A stretch of DNA of 64,000 nucleotides from Azospirillum sp. TSH58 (GTDB lineage Bacteria > Pseudomonadota > Alphaproteobacteria > Azospirillales > Azospirillaceae): positions 1,415,001 to 1,479,000 of the forward strand of contig NZ_CP022367.1 of assembly GCF_003119115.1 (NCBI RefSeq). Direction: 5' to 3'. The notes beneath the pieces are model-generated. The model had not been told where the DNA came from, made no database searches, and was given only the letters and a program-made list of their open reading frames with translations. The position numbers were made by a program, and so were the translations under genes. How positions within the stretch are numbered: the stretch's first letter is position 1; each line of letters begins with the position of its first letter. Shown piece by piece: positions 53,300 to 61,400 of the stretch.

Positions 53300-54445
53300 C
53301 GTATTGTTTGATTTTCCAAAAAATCGTGTGAAGAAAAATAATAAAAATAAACGTTCATCAATGCCACGGCTTGGTCATAGCATAAAGACTCTCATCAATG
53401 CTAGATGGACATGGGAGTTGTTGGAATGGATAAAGTTTTTGCTGCCGGTGTATCTGGCTCAAGAAACAGGAGCGAATCCGTTGCACTGAACAATAAGTAT
53501 GATAGCGGAACCAAGATCGAGATAGAGAATTCTGCTGAACTTAGAAAAATGGTGGTTTGTGGATATAATACATTTGGATGGGATAGGGATAAGGTGTCAG
53601 AATTATTCTATAGTATATTTGAAAATTTAAACAAAAATTATAATGTCTACGAGAAATATTATGACGATAAAGTTATTGAATATGTAAAAAATCTAATTGA
53701 TATTTTCTGCGTTCAGGAGGCTGGGGGCCTTCATGAAACAACATTCTTGGAATCCTATAAAAGGTTCCATTGTGATTGGCGGCGTAGAGACGCAAAAAAA
53801 TACCTTAAGAGAATAAAATTATTTATAGAGACGGTGTACGATCAAAGCTCTGTTTATCAGGATAAAGAAAAGAAGGATTATGTTGAGCATCAAATGAAGA
53901 AGTGGGAAAAAAGTAGTTATGATGATCTGCTGGAATCGTGGAATGGAGTGGTTGATTTGAGGGAAAACTCCAGATGCTCTATTGGAATAATGTGCAAAGA
54001 CAAGGATAAGGTGTATGGAGATGATAGGAATATACACATAACAGAAAGTATTTACCACAGACCAGTTCTTGGTTTGACTTACTACGGTCTGCCAGTTTAT
54101 TCAGTTCATGCGCCAGCATCAAATAAAGATACAAAGAAGGCGAAATACATTAAAAATTTAATAAAAAGCATGATCGAGATGCACGATAAAAAATGGATAG
54201 CGGTTGGTGATTTCAATTACGAACCATCATTATCTAGTGATATTTTAAAGGAAAATCTGGAAAATGGGCGATCTCTAGAAGAATATACGAAGATATGCTC
54301 GCCGAATAAACCAACCCAAAACAGTGGAGGAACACTTGACTATGCCATTCATGGCAGCGACGTCAGTTGCAAAATAATCAAAGTTTTGCCATCAATCAAG
54401 TCGGATCATCGGCCGGTTCTTTACGAAGTTGGGTTCGCACCATAA
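53300..54445. mobile_element. AT-rich genomic island, single gene, no mobility gene
   Basis: Base composition drops abruptly near 53300 and recovers at the smc gene; for example only 14 of 60 bases in 53581-53640 are G or C. No transposase, integrase, tRNA or clear flanking repeat is visible. The right edge lies 13 bp before the smc stop. Confidence 0.6.
53426..54445 (+). CDS. CdtB-like nuclease of the endonuclease/exonuclease/phosphatase superfamily
   Basis: 339 residues from ATG 53426, chosen for GGGAG at 53413-53417; ATGs at 53405 and 53411 are in frame. The conserved EEP/CdtB order is complete: VVCGYNTFGW (Asn48), FCVQEAGG (Glu98), RPVLGLTYYGLPVYSVHAPASN (His228), IAVGDFNYEP (Asp262, Asn264), GGTLDYAIHG (Asp305) and SDHRPVLYEV (Asp327, His328). 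The forms VQEAG, S/TVHA, LDYAI and SDHxPV are those of CdtB, the DNase subunit of cytolethal distending toxin, rather than of exonuclease III. A charged helical insertion (about 100-185) makes it longer than CdtB. No signal peptide, no CdtA/CdtC. The gene is far more AT-rich than anything around it, with many AAA, AAT and ATA codons, indicating recent transfer. Confidence 0.8.
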   Translation: MDKVFAAGVSGSRNRSESVALNNKYDSGTKIEIENSAELRKMVVCGYNTFGWDRDKVSELFYSIFENLNKNYNVYEKYYDDKVIEYVKNLIDIFCVQEAGGLHETTFLESYKRFHCDWRRRDAKKYLKRIKLFIETVYDQSSVYQDKEKKDYVEHQMKKWEKSSYDDLLESWNGVVDLRENSRCSIGIMCKDKDKVYGDDRNIHITESIYHRPVLGLTYYGLPVYSVHAPASNKDTKKAKYIKNLIKSMIEMHDKKWIAVGDFNYEPSLSSDILKENLENGRSLEEYTKICSPNKPTQNSGGTLDYAIHGSDVSCKIIKVLPSIKSDHRPVLYEVGFAP

Positions 54446-54458
54446 CCGGAGCGGGTGA

Positions 54459-57400
54459 TCAGGCCGCCCCGCGCAGCTCCTCGGCCTTCTGCAGGTCCAC
54501 GCTGACCAGCTGCGAGACGCCGCGTTCGACCATGGTCACGCCGAACAGCCGGTCCACGCGGGCCATGGTCAGGCGGTGGTGGGTGATGATGAGGAAGCGG
54601 GTGTTGCCTTCCCGCGCGATGTCCTCGACCAGATCGCAGAAGCGCCCGACGTTGGCCTCGTCCAGCGGGGCGTCGACCTCGTCCAGCACGCAGATCGGCG
54701 CGGGGTTGGAGCGGAAGACGGCGAACAGCAGCGACAGCGCGGTCAGGGCCTGCTCGCCGCCGGACAGCAGCGACAGCACCTGCAGCTTCTTGCCCGGCGG
54801 GCTGGCGTAGATCTCCAGCCCGGCCTGCAGCGGGTCCTCGGCGTTGACCAGCTCCAGATGCGCCTTGCCGCCACCGAACAGGCGGATGAACAGCTCCTGG
54901 AAATTGCGGTTCACGGTGTCGAAGGAGGCGACCAGACGCTCCCGCGCCTCGCGGTTCAGGCTGGCGATGCCCTGGCGCAGGCGGGCGATGGCGCTGACCA
55001 GATCCTCGCGCTCGGTCTGCAGCGTGCCGATCTGCGTCTCCAGCTCCGCCGCCTCGATCTCGGCGCGCAGGTTCACCGGCCCCATGTTCTCCCGCTCGCG
55101 GGTCAGCTTGTCGAGGCGCGATTCCACGACCGCCACGTCGGGCATCGCCTCGTCGGGGGGGAGATCGGCGGCGGCACGGGTCTGCTCGGGGCGGCAGTTC
55201 AGCCGCTCGGCGATGCGCTCCGTCAGGGTCTGGCCGTTCTGCAGCGCCGCGGACACGGCCGCCTCGGCGTGGGCGCGGGCCTCGCGGGCGTCGGCAAGCC
55301 CGGATTCGGCCTGCTTCAGCTGCTTTTCGGTCTCCGCCAGCCGGTTCTCGGCTTCGGCCAGGGCGTCGGCGGCGCGCTTGCGGGCGCGCTCGGCCTCGCT
55401 GATCCGGCCGAGCAGGGCCTGCCGGTCGGCCTCGATCGCCGCAGGGCGGCTTTGCAGCTGGGCGAGGTCGGTTTCGGCGGCGGCGGCGCGCTCCCTCAAC
55501 TCGGCCACCCGCCCGCCCGCCCCGGCGGAGCGGGTGCCCCAGGAGGCGACGTCCTGCTGGATGGTGGCCAGACGCTGGCGGCGGGACTGCGCCTCGCGGG
55601 TCAGGCGGTCCAGCGCGTTCTGCTTTTCGGCGAGGACGGCGCGGTGCTCGGCCAGGGTGGCGCGGCGGTCGTTGACGGCGTCGCGGCCCTCGCGCGGGTC
55701 GGGCAGGGCGTCCAGCAGCTCCCGCGCCGCCTCCAGGGCGGCCTCGGCCTCCTGCCGATCGGTCTCCAGCCGCGCGATGCCCTCCACCAGCGCCGCCAGC
55801 TTCGACGCGGCGGCGTCGGCCTCGCGGGCCAGCTTGGCGTGGCGGTCGCGGGCGGCGGTCACCCCGGCGAAGGCCTCGCGCACCGCGTCGCGGGCGCGGC
55901 GGTCGGCCTGGGCGGCCTCCTCGACGGCGCGCTTGGCCTCGTCCAGGGCGTCGCGGGCGACCTCCAGCCGCTCGTCGGCGAGGTCCAGCTCGCCGCGCAG
56001 CTCGTTCAGGCGGTTGCGCTGCTTCAGGCGGACGGCGGCGGCGGTCGGCGCGCCGGCCTGGACGGTCAGCCCATCCCAGCGCCACGCCCCGCCGTCGCGG
56101 CTGACCAGGGTCTGGCCGGGTGCGAGACCGGCGGCCAGGGCGGCGCCCGCCGCGTCGTCGGCCACCACGCCGATGTGCGACAGGGCGCGGGCGGCGGCCT
56201 TCGGTCCCTGGACGCGGTCGGCCAGCGGCTCGGCCCCGGCGGGCAGGGGAGCGGCGGTGGGATAGGGCGGCAGAGGACGCCAGTGGATCGGGGCGGCCTC
56301 GTCGAGCGGAGCGGTCAGGGCGTCGCCCAGCGCCGCGGCCAGGGCGCCTTCATAGCCGGGGGCGACGGTCACCGCGTCGACCAGCGGCGGGAACAGGTCG
56401 CCGGCCCCGGCGGAGAGCAACTCGGCCAGCGCCTTCTCCTCCGCCTTCAGCTTGGCGCGGGCGGATTCGGCGGCCTGCAGGGACTCGCGGGCGCGGGCCT
56501 GGGCGGGTTCGGCGTCGGTCTTGGCGCGCTCGGCCCGTTCGGCGGTCTCGCGGGCGTCCTCCAGCCGCTGTTCGGCCAGCTCGACGGCCAATTCGGATTC
56601 GGCGACATCGGCGTGGGCGACGATCTCGCGTTCCAGCGTGTCGCGCTGCGCCTGCTGCTCGGCGAGACGTCTGGCGAGACCGGAAGCCCGCGTTTCAAAA
56701 TCAGCGACCTGCCGCTGGGTGGCGGCGCGGCGGGCCTCGTCGGCGGCGGTCTGCTCGGTCAGGCGGGTCAGCTCGCGGTCGAGCGTCTCCACAGCCTCCC
56801 GCGCGTCGGCCAGCGCTTCGCGCGCGGCCTCCTCCAGCATCTCCTCGTCGGCCTGGGCTTCCAGCAGGCGGTCGCGTTCGGCCTCCAGCCGGGCCAGGGC
56901 GTCCCCGGCGTCGGCGGCCAGAGCCTCCTCGCGGCCGAGGTCGCCGGCGATCTGCTGCAGGCGGGAGAGCAGGGCGCGCTGTTGTTCGGCGACCCGCTTC
57001 TCCTCGGCGTCGAGCTGCTCCTTGGCGATGACCAGCCGTTGCAGGGCGGCGGCGGCGGCCGCTTCGGCCTGACGCTTCTCCGGCAGGCCGGCGGCGTCGT
57101 CGGTGCGGCGGGTGGTCAGCTGGGTCACCGCCAGCATCAGCTCCCGCACCGCGCCCTCGGCCTTGGCGAAGGCGCTGCGGGCGCGGGCCAGTTCGCCCTC
57201 GTGGACGATCCAGCGCAGGTGCCAGAGCACGGCTTCCGCCTTGCGGATCTGTTCCGATAGGTTGCGGTAGCGGCCGGCCTGCCGGGCCTGCTTCTTCAGG
57301 CTCTGAAGCTGGGTGTCCATGGCCCCGATCACGTCGTCGAGGCGCATGAGGTTGCTTTCGGCCGCCTTCAGCCGCAGCTCCGCCTCGTGCCGGCGGGAGT

Positions 57401-57920
57401 GCAGGCCGGTGATGCCCGCCGCCTCCTCCAGCAGCATGCGGCGGTCCTGCGGCTTGGCGTTGATGATCTGGCCGACCTTGCCCTGGCTGACCAGCGCCGG
57501 GGAGGCGGCGCCCGAGGCGTTGTCGGCGAAGAGGAGCTGGACGTCGCGGGCGCGCACCAGCTTGCCGTTGATGCGGTAGTCGGAGCCGTTGCCGCGCTCG
57601 ATCCGCCGCGTCACCTCCAGCTCGTCGTGCTCGTTGAAGCCGGCGGGGGCGGTGCGCGTGCGGTTGTCGATGAGAAGGGCGACCTCGCCCAGATTGCGCG
57701 CTGGACGATTGGCCGTGCCGCCGAAGATGACGTCGTCCATGTCGTCGCCGCGCATGCGCTTGGCGGAGGTTTCCCCCATCACCCAGCGCAGCGCCTCCAC
57801 CAGATTCGACTTGCCGCAGCCGTTGGGGCCGACGATGCCGGTCATGCCCGGCTCGATCACCAGATCGGTGGCGTCGACGAACGACTTGAAGCCGGACAGG
57901 CGGAGGCGCGTGAAGTGCAC
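54459..57920 (-). CDS. smc: Chromosome segregation protein SMC
   Basis: Condensin ATPase, 1153 residues, GTG start. Head: MHFTRLRLSGFKSF, Walker A GPNGCGKSN (31-39), and at the C-terminus the ABC signature LLSGGEQALTALSLLF with Walker B ICVLDEVDAPLDEANV. Between them are two long coiled coils and a hinge (about 500-650, with PGYEGALAAALGDAL). It organises and segregates the chromosome with ScpA/ScpB. It follows a DsbA-like gene by 25 bp, an arrangement conserved in alphaproteobacteria. Confidence 0.96.
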   Translation of the reverse strand: MHFTRLRLSGFKSFVDATDLVIEPGMTGIVGPNGCGKSNLVEALRWVMGETSAKRMRGDDMDDVIFGGTANRPARNLGEVALLIDNRTRTAPAGFNEHDELEVTRRIERGNGSDYRINGKLVRARDVQLLFADNASGAASPALVSQGKVGQIINAKPQDRRMLLEEAAGITGLHSRRHEAELRLKAAESNLMRLDDVIGAMDTQLQSLKKQARQAGRYRNLSEQIRKAEAVLWHLRWIVHEGELARARSAFAKAEGAVRELMLAVTQLTTRRTDDAAGLPEKRQAEAAAAAALQRLVIAKEQLDAEEKRVAEQQRALLSRLQQIAGDLGREEALAADAGDALARLEAERDRLLEAQADEEMLEEAAREALADAREAVETLDRELTRLTEQTAADEARRAATQRQVADFETRASGLARRLAEQQAQRDTLEREIVAHADVAESELAVELAEQRLEDARETAERAERAKTDAEPAQARARESLQAAESARAKLKAEEKALAELLSAGAGDLFPPLVDAVTVAPGYEGALAAALGDALTAPLDEAAPIHWRPLPPYPTAAPLPAGAEPLADRVQGPKAAARALSHIGVVADDAAGAALAAGLAPGQTLVSRDGGAWRWDGLTVQAGAPTAAAVRLKQRNRLNELRGELDLADERLEVARDALDEAKRAVEEAAQADRRARDAVREAFAGVTAARDRHAKLAREADAAASKLAALVEGIARLETDRQEAEAALEAARELLDALPDPREGRDAVNDRRATLAEHRAVLAEKQNALDRLTREAQSRRQRLATIQQDVASWGTRSAGAGGRVAELRERAAAAETDLAQLQSRPAAIEADRQALLGRISEAERARKRAADALAEAENRLAETEKQLKQAESGLADAREARAHAEAAVSAALQNGQTLTERIAERLNCRPEQTRAAADLPPDEAMPDVAVVESRLDKLTRERENMGPVNLRAEIEAAELETQIGTLQTEREDLVSAIARLRQGIASLNREARERLVASFDTVNRNFQELFIRLFGGGKAHLELVNAEDPLQAGLEIYASPPGKKLQVLSLLSGGEQALTALSLLFAVFRSNPAPICVLDEVDAPLDEANVGRFCDLVEDIAREGNTRFLIITHHRLTMARVDRLFGVTMVERGVSQLVSVDLQKAEELRGAA

Positions 57921-57945
57921 GGGATCGAAGCCTTCTGCCCGGTCC

Positions 57946-58629
57946 TTACTTCACCAGCTTGTCGATGGCGGCGGCGAAGGTCTCGAAGGACTGCGCGCCG
58001 CTGATGGTGGCCGCGCCCTCGTTGAGGACGAAGGTCGGGGTGGCCTCCACCTTGTACTTGTCCTGGCCGACCAGACGGCTCTGCAGGATCCCGTCGGCCA
58101 GCGCCTGGTTGGCCAGACAGGCGTTGATGACCTGCTCGCTCATGCCGGCGAGCTTGCCGTACTGCGCCAGCGCCTTGACCGGGTCGGCGGCGCGGCTCCA
58201 CTGGCCCTGGCTCTTGAACAGCACGTCGAGCAGCGGGTAGTAGCGCTCCGCCGGGGCGCAGCGGGCCAGCATGGAGGCGCGCAGCGCCGCCTGGTCGAAG
58301 GGGAAGTCGCGGAAGATCAGCTTGGCCTTGCCGGTGTCGATGTAGGCTTCCTTGATCTTCGGCAGCGTCTCGGTGTGGAAGGCGGCGCAATGCGGGCAGG
58401 TCATCGACGAATAGTCGAGGATCGTCACCGGCGCGTTGGGGTTGCCGAGCACCCGGTCCGCCAGAAGATCGGCGGTCGAGGGGGCGGGAGCCTGCGCCGT
58501 CTGCACCGGTGCCGTCTGCACGGGCAGGGTCTGCCCGTTCGACGGCCGGGAGCCGGCGACGGCGAGCCCGATGATCAGCGTCATGCCGACCGCGATCAGA
58601 GCAACGATGCCCAAAAGGTTGCGGTTCAC
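57946..58629 (-). CDS. DsbA-family thiol:disulfide oxidoreductase
   Basis: 227 residues with an N-terminal membrane anchor or signal (LLGIVALIAVGMTLIIGLAVAG) and a Pro/Gln/Ala-rich linker. Thioredoxin fold with the redox motif CPHC at 78-81 (YSSMTCPHCAAFH) and the cis-Pro in EATPTFVLN. It acts in the periplasm to form or isomerise disulfides. GTG start with GAGG upstream. Lies between DUF721 and smc in a conserved cluster. Confidence 0.92.
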   Translation of the reverse strand: MNRNLLGIVALIAVGMTLIIGLAVAGSRPSNGQTLPVQTAPVQTAQAPAPSTADLLADRVLGNPNAPVTILDYSSMTCPHCAAFHTETLPKIKEAYIDTGKAKLIFRDFPFDQAALRASMLARCAPAERYYPLLDVLFKSQGQWSRAADPVKALAQYGKLAGMSEQVINACLANQALADGILQSRLVGQDKYKVEATPTFVLNEGAATISGAQSFETFAAAIDKLVK

Positions 58630-58739
58630 TTTGGCCTCATCCCTACCAGATGTTGATGGTATAATCGAAACTCCCCTTTTGCGGCAAGAGTATGGCCCAG
58701 CCCGAGCCGGCTCCCGCCCCAGGGGGTATCGCGCAATGG

Positions 58740-59219
58740 TCAGCGGCGGCGCGGCGCCGGACGCGGGCGGGCCAGCAGCGACCGCCCGAAACGTTCCAGC
58801 GTGGCCCGCAACTCCTCGTCCTCCACCGTCGCGGCGGTGGTCATCACCGACAGCTCCTCGTCCATGGTCAGGTCGCGCGGGCGCGCCACCGGCTTCTGTA
58901 TGGTCACAGGGGCGGCGTGGATCAGCTTGATCTTCGCCACCGCGCGGTAGCCGAAGAAGCTGTTGATCCGCTCCACGATCTGCGGTTCCAGATGCTGAAG
59001 CTCCAGCGCGATGGCGCCCATGGCGCGGATGTGCAGGACGGCGTCCTCCCGCTTGCCGCGGGGGAAGCTCAGCTTGTCGGGGGCGGTGCGCAGGCTCAGC
59101 TGGTGGCCGACGATGGACGGCCAGTCGTTGATGAGCGAGCCGAAGGCCAGCCCGCGCTTGCCCAGCGCCTTGCCGGCCACCTCGGGGACGGTCTGGCCGA
59201 TTCGCCGCGGTCCGTTCAT
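58740..59219 (-). CDS. DUF721 (DciA-like) protein
   Basis: 159 residues from ATG 59219. The N-terminal KH-like part RRIGQTVPEVAGKALGKRGLAFGSLINDWPSIVGHQLS (in parts) and LHIRAMGAIALELQHLEPQIVERIN are typical of DUF721. Some DUF721 proteins are the helicase-loading factor DciA; whether this one is cannot be decided. The C-terminus is basic. Divergent from mutY. Confidence 0.85.
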   Translation of the reverse strand: MNGPRRIGQTVPEVAGKALGKRGLAFGSLINDWPSIVGHQLSLRTAPDKLSFPRGKREDAVLHIRAMGAIALELQHLEPQIVERINSFFGYRAVAKIKLIHAAPVTIQKPVARPRDLTMDEELSVMTTAATVEDEELRATLERFGRSLLARPRPAPRRR

Positions 59220-59347
59220 GTCAGGGCTTCCTGGTGATGGTCCGCGCACCCTAGCGCAAGCGGGCGGGACTTCGCCAGCGCCCCCGCGGGTGCCCCTTCA
59301 TCGGCAGCCCTTTATCAGCGTCCGGGTTCGCCCTATGTCTTGCCGCC

Positions 59348-60442
59348 ATGACGACGCCTCCCCACACCGCCTCCAAGGACTCCCCTCGGGACGCCCCCAG
59401 GGACGCCGCCTCCCGGCTGCTCTCCTGGTACGATCACAACCGCCGCGACCTGCCCTGGCGCGCCAAGCCGGGGGAGGTCGCCGATCCCTACCGGGTCTGG
59501 CTGTCGGAGATCATGCTGCAGCAGACCACGGTGCCCGCCGCCGCACCCTATTTCCGCGCCTTCACCGAACGCTGGCCGACGGTGCGCGATCTCGCGGCGG
59601 CGCCGCTGGACGACGTGCTGGTGGCCTGGGCCGGGCTCGGCTACTACGCGCGGGCGCGCAACCTGCACAAATGCGCGCAGGTGGTGGCGACGGAGCGGGC
59701 AGGGCGCTTCCCCGACAAGGAGGTGGCCCTGCTGGAACTTCCGGGCGTCGGCGCCTACACCGCGGCGGCGATCACCGCCATCGCCTTCGGCCACAAGGCG
59801 ACGGTGGTGGACGGCAACGTCGAGCGGGTGGTCTCCCGCGTGTTCGCCGTCGAGGAGCCGCTTCCCGGCGTGAAGCCCAAGCTGCGGGCGCTGGCCGCCC
59901 TCCTGACGCCGGACGAACGGCCCGGCGACTACGCCCAGGCGATGATGGATCTCGGCGCCACGGTCTGCACGCCGCGCAAGCCGAAATGCATGCTCTGCCC
60001 CTGGTCGGACTGGTGCGCCGCCCGCGCCGCCGGCATCCAGGAGCAGCTTCCCCGCAAGGCCGCCAAGGCGGACAAGCCGACCCGGCGCGGCGTCGCCTTC
60101 TGGCTGCTGAACCCGGAGGGCGCCGTTCTGCTGCGCCGCCGGGCGGAGGAGGGGCTGCTGGGCGGCATGACCGAGGTGCCCTCCACCCCCTGGGCCGGCC
60201 ACGCGCCGACCGAGGCGGACATCGCCGCGGCGGCGCCGCTGGATTTGTCCTGGCGCCGGCTGCCGGGCGTGGTCCGCCATACTTTCAGCCATTTTCACCT
60301 CGACCTTGAGGTCGTCGCGGCCAAGGCCGGCGACAACTGGCGGATGGCCGAGGGGCTGTGGGTTCCGGTGGACCGGCTGGGCGGTCAGGCCCTTCCCTCC
60401 GTCATGATGAAGGTGGTGCGCCACGCCCTGGCTCACGCATGA
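59348..60442 (+). CDS. mutY: A/G-specific adenine glycosylase
   Basis: 364 residues, base-excision repair enzyme that removes adenine opposite 8-oxoguanine. Catalytic Glu54 in SEIMLQQT, helix-hairpin-helix LPGVGAYTAAAI, Asp155 in VVDGNVERV, the [4Fe-4S] ligands Cys207, 214, 217 and 223 (C-x6-C-x2-C-x5-C), and a C-terminal NUDIX-like 8-oxoG recognition domain (RRAEEGLLGGMTEVPS, FSHFHLDLEV). Divergent from the DUF721/dsbA/smc cluster. Confidence 0.96.
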   Translation: MTTPPHTASKDSPRDAPRDAASRLLSWYDHNRRDLPWRAKPGEVADPYRVWLSEIMLQQTTVPAAAPYFRAFTERWPTVRDLAAAPLDDVLVAWAGLGYYARARNLHKCAQVVATERAGRFPDKEVALLELPGVGAYTAAAITAIAFGHKATVVDGNVERVVSRVFAVEEPLPGVKPKLRALAALLTPDERPGDYAQAMMDLGATVCTPRKPKCMLCPWSDWCAARAAGIQEQLPRKAAKADKPTRRGVAFWLLNPEGAVLLRRRAEEGLLGGMTEVPSTPWAGHAPTEADIAAAAPLDLSWRRLPGVVRHTFSHFHLDLEVVAAKAGDNWRMAEGLWVPVDRLGGQALPSVMMKVVRHALAHA

Positions 60443-60480
60443 ACGGGGCGCACGCATGAACGGAAGGTGGAAGGAGCGAT

Positions 60481-61242
60481 ATGAGGCGGCGGACGATCCT
60501 GGCCCTGCCGGCCTTCCTGGCCGGGACATGGCTTGCCGGGCCCCTGCGGGCGGAGCCCTCCTTAAAGGCGGAGCCCAAGGCGAAGACGGTTCCGACCCCC
60601 GCCGGACGCCGCGTCGCCCTGGAACTGGTTCTGGCCGTGGACGGGTCGGCCTCCATCACCGACGGGGATCTGGAATTCCAGTTGCAGGGCCACGCCGCGG
60701 CCTTCCGCGATCCGGACGTCCGCGACGCGGTGACCGCGGGCGGCGTGGCGGCGACCCTGGTGGTCTTCTCCGGCCCGCACAGCCTGCGCGTCCTGGTGCC
60801 CTGGACTCCCCTGACCAGCGCTGAGGAGGTGGGCGCCTTCGCGACCCGGATCGACAAGGCGCCGCGCGGTTTCCAGGGGGACTCCACGGCGCTGGGCAAC
60901 GCCATCGAGGAGTCGGCGAAGCTGTTCGCCGGCAACGGCTTCGACGCCGCGCGCAAGGTCATCGACATCGTGTCGAACGGCTTTTCCAACAGCGGCCCGG
61001 ACCCCGCGGGCGTCCGCGACCGGGTCGAGCGGCAGGGGATCACCATCAACGCCCTGGCCATTCTCGACGAGTTCCCCTGGCTGGAAGAGTACTACCAGGA
61101 AAACGTCGTCGGCGGCATGAATGCATTCGTGAAGACGGCGATGGACCGCGGCAGTTTTGTCGAGGCCCTCCGGCAGAAACTCATCCAGGAGATTGCCGCT
61201 CTTCCGGCGCCGCACTCGGTTATCCTTGCGGATAATTTATAA
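60481..61242 (+). CDS. DUF1194 exported von Willebrand factor A-like protein
   Basis: 253 residues with a signal peptide (MRRRTILALPAFLAGTWLAGPLRA). ELVLAVDGSASITDGDLEFQLQGHAAAF opens a vWA-type domain with the MIDAS DGSAS at 54-58; VSNGFSNSG and GITINALAI follow, as in DUF1194. AAGGAG at 60469-60474 precedes the ATG. Likely periplasmic, metal-dependent adhesion or chaperone role; no pathway link seen. Confidence 0.88.
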   Translation: MRRRTILALPAFLAGTWLAGPLRAEPSLKAEPKAKTVPTPAGRRVALELVLAVDGSASITDGDLEFQLQGHAAAFRDPDVRDAVTAGGVAATLVVFSGPHSLRVLVPWTPLTSAEEVGAFATRIDKAPRGFQGDSTALGNAIEESAKLFAGNGFDAARKVIDIVSNGFSNSGPDPAGVRDRVERQGITINALAILDEFPWLEEYYQENVVGGMNAFVKTAMDRGSFVEALRQKLIQEIAALPAPHSVILADNL

Positions 61243-61400
61243 GCGCCAGGGCTCGACGGCTCCGAATTTTGGAAAATCGTCTGGAGGAATGAAGCCGGAT
61301 CGGGCTACCTTACCGCAGCGTGCAAAACGCATTGGGATCGCTTCGTCTGGGGTGTTCCTTCAAGCGCGCGGCGTCCTTCATGGTGCTCGGGGACGGTGGG

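Noticed and set aside
53426..54445. Exonuclease III, DNase I or sphingomyelinase identity for the EEP protein
   Set aside because: The VQEAG, SVHA, LDYAI and SDHRPV wording and the order of motifs fit CdtB better; a profile search should confirm.
54576..57260. A very long plus-strand frame opposite smc
   Set aside because: Its sequence is Gly/Gln/Leu-rich shadow of smc, which has all Walker and signature motifs.
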